Shown: positions 43,632 to 44,514 of the stretch, piece by piece | Numbering within the stretch: position 1 is the first letter of the stretch | Layout: each line of letters begins with the position of its first letter | Assembly: GCF_000426285.1 (NCBI RefSeq) | Contig: NZ_AUFB01000032.1 | Location: 1-44,514, forward strand | DNA: 44,514 bases | Source of the DNA: Rhizobium leucaenae USDA 9039 | GTDB lineage: Bacteria; Pseudomonadota; Alphaproteobacteria; Rhizobiales; Rhizobiaceae | Reading direction: 5' to 3' | Notes under the pieces: model-generated | The model's input: only the letters and a program-made list of their open reading frames with translations | Databases searched by the model: none | What the model was told of the DNA's origin: nothing | Translations under genes and position numbers: made by a program

Positions 43632-43952
43632 TAGATCGCTGGTATGCGGCGTCCACGCCCCGTCGATTTTCAGTTGCGGGGATCTAAGGTTGATCTACGC
43701 GCCGTCAAATGAGCTCACCGAAGAGTACCTGACGAGCTCATTGTGAGGCCTTGATGCGGGCGGTATAGGCTGGCTCAGGGCATCGATATCTTTGGCAAGG
43801 TGAAGGGAAGCGTGGGGTTGATTGCCGTCATTCTCAAGGCGCCTCACTGATGTCAGCGGCATTAAATTAGGTACTCGAGCGAACAACAAAGGCACCGAGG
43901 CGACGACCCAAAAGACCAGCAACTAATACGGCGTCTCACTAAAATCGACTCA
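43632..43952. other. Region after the operon
   Basis: 321 bases with no supported gene. It holds the 9-bp inverted repeat AATGAGCTC/GAGCTCATT (43708-43716, 43734-43742), which could be a weak transcription stop for the operon though no T-run follows. A leftward frame across 43695-43922 is without recognisable domains. Confidence 0.4.
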
Positions 43953-44052
43953 TGGGCTGCGTATTCCGATGAAGCCGGCCATCGATTCCGATTTGAAGCC
44001 GGCCAGTCATTCCGATTTCATTCCGGCGGGCGTTCCGATTTGAAGGCGGCCA
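43953..44052. repeat. IS21-family end remnant with multiple repeats
   Basis: Starts TGGGCTGCGTATTCCG and carries four repeats like ATTCCGATTTGAAGCCGGCC, beginning near 43962, 43985, 44009 and 44033 (period about 23-24). This is the multiple-repeat end of a third IS21-type element, different from copies A and B. No istAB follows; IS5 sequence begins immediately. Confidence 0.65.
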
Positions 44053-44423
44053 TTTCTCGGACTGATCCTGGCATTCTGGCCGACGCCGGATACCGCGGCC
44101 ACAATGCGCCCCAGAGCCACAAGCTGCGGGTCTTCACCAGTGGCCAGAAGCGCCACGTGACGCCGGCCATCAAACGTCTGATGCGAAGGCGGTCAGCCGT
44201 CGAGCCCGTCATCGGGCACCTCAAGAACGAGCGCAGAATGGACCGCAACTATCTTGCCGGACAGCAGGGCGATGCCCTCAATGCCGTTCTGGCTGCCGCC
44301 GGCTACAATTTCTCGCTTCTGCTCAGGTGGTTCAGGCTACTTTTGTGCCTGCTCGTCAGGCAAACTCTCGACGCCGACAATCATGCGCCGCCACACCGAA
44401 AACGGTTCTTCACGGGCGACTAA
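44053..44423 (+). pseudogene. IS5-family transposase, C-terminal fragment
   Basis: Reads SRTDPGILADAGYRGHNAPQ, then VTPAIKRLMRRRSAVEPVIGHLKNERRMDRNYLAGQQGDALNAVLAAAGYNFSLLLRWF, the typical C-terminal third of an IS5-family DDE transposase; the Glu of AVEPVIGHLK is the last catalytic residue. The N-terminal two thirds are missing, replaced by IS21 end repeats. The tail after LLLCLL (44340-44423) is less typical. Confidence 0.8.
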
Positions 44424-44514
44424 GAGTCGGATTCGAAAAGCGTTCAACGATATCCATACCTTGCTAGCCGTCTGGTGATGAGACGAATGTGGGCGATCAT
44501 GATCCACGCTTCGG

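Noticed and set aside
43962..44052. Four 23-24-bp spaced repeats as a CRISPR or iteron origin
   Set aside because: They match the pattern of IS21-family ends; no replication gene is nearby.
1..44514. tRNA, rRNA, CRISPR arrays or replication origin
   Set aside because: None was recognisable by eye on either strand; small RNAs other than the IS110 candidate cannot be excluded without computation.

Overview
The window looks like accessory DNA of a rhizobial alphaproteobacterium (Rhizobium, Agrobacterium or Sinorhizobium type), probably from a plasmid or genomic island. The reasons are the moderately high GC, the mix of IS66, IS21, IS630, IS110, IS30, IS5 and recombinase-in-trio elements, the stacked toxin-antitoxin genes, and the lack of any housekeeping or RNA gene. 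This placement is inferred from content; no marker gene fixes the genus.

Layout. 3-2577: complete IS66 element. 2578-4700: remnant of a small membrane protein gene, a membrane/coiled-coil protein, then a leftward three-gene operon (unknown protein, HTH regulator, DUF6941 protein). 4736-10849: an IS21 element whose istA is split by a recombinase-in-trio (RIT) element; the whole nest interrupts an 81-codon reading frame. 11.1-12.1 kb: small plasmid-type genes and an IS30 fragment. 12.2-16 kb: two paralogous MFS exporters in tandem. 16.1-20.1 kb: toxin-antitoxin block: DUF433 antitoxin with a broken DUF5615 toxin, an intact HipBA pair, and a second DUF433 antitoxin with a decayed VapC. 20.1-24.7 kb: a PD-(D/E)XK nuclease gene split by IS630, which is itself split by an IS1111-type IS110 element, followed by two small genes. 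25-30 kb: a membrane coiled-coil protein and a DUF4041/T5orf172 gene split by a second IS66. 30.7-43.6 kb: the main accessory operon. 43.6-44.5 kb: IS21 end repeats and an IS5 fragment.

The most interesting unit is the operon at 30707-43631. It encodes (1) an SF1 (UPF1/DNA2-type) helicase with a C-terminal DUF559/Vsr-like nuclease, split by a second IS21; (2) a 464-residue single-span membrane coiled-coil protein; (3) a membrane-anchored coiled-coil McrB-like AAA+ ATPase; (4) a DUF2357 McrC-like protein in which I cannot find the nuclease motif; and (5) a 785-residue protein that may have an Hsp70/actin-like fold. Starts and stops overlap or nearly touch, so it should be one transcript. It resembles McrBC/CoCoNuT type IV restriction in its parts but appears membrane-tethered, with its only visible nuclease on the helicase. 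I cannot match the five-gene set to a named system.

The window also records repeated inactivation. Four host reading frames (81-codon ORF, PD-(D/E)XK nuclease, DUF4041/T5orf172 and helicase) can be rejoined in frame by removing the inserted element and one copy of the target duplication. In both DUF433 modules the antitoxin is intact while the toxin gene is broken.
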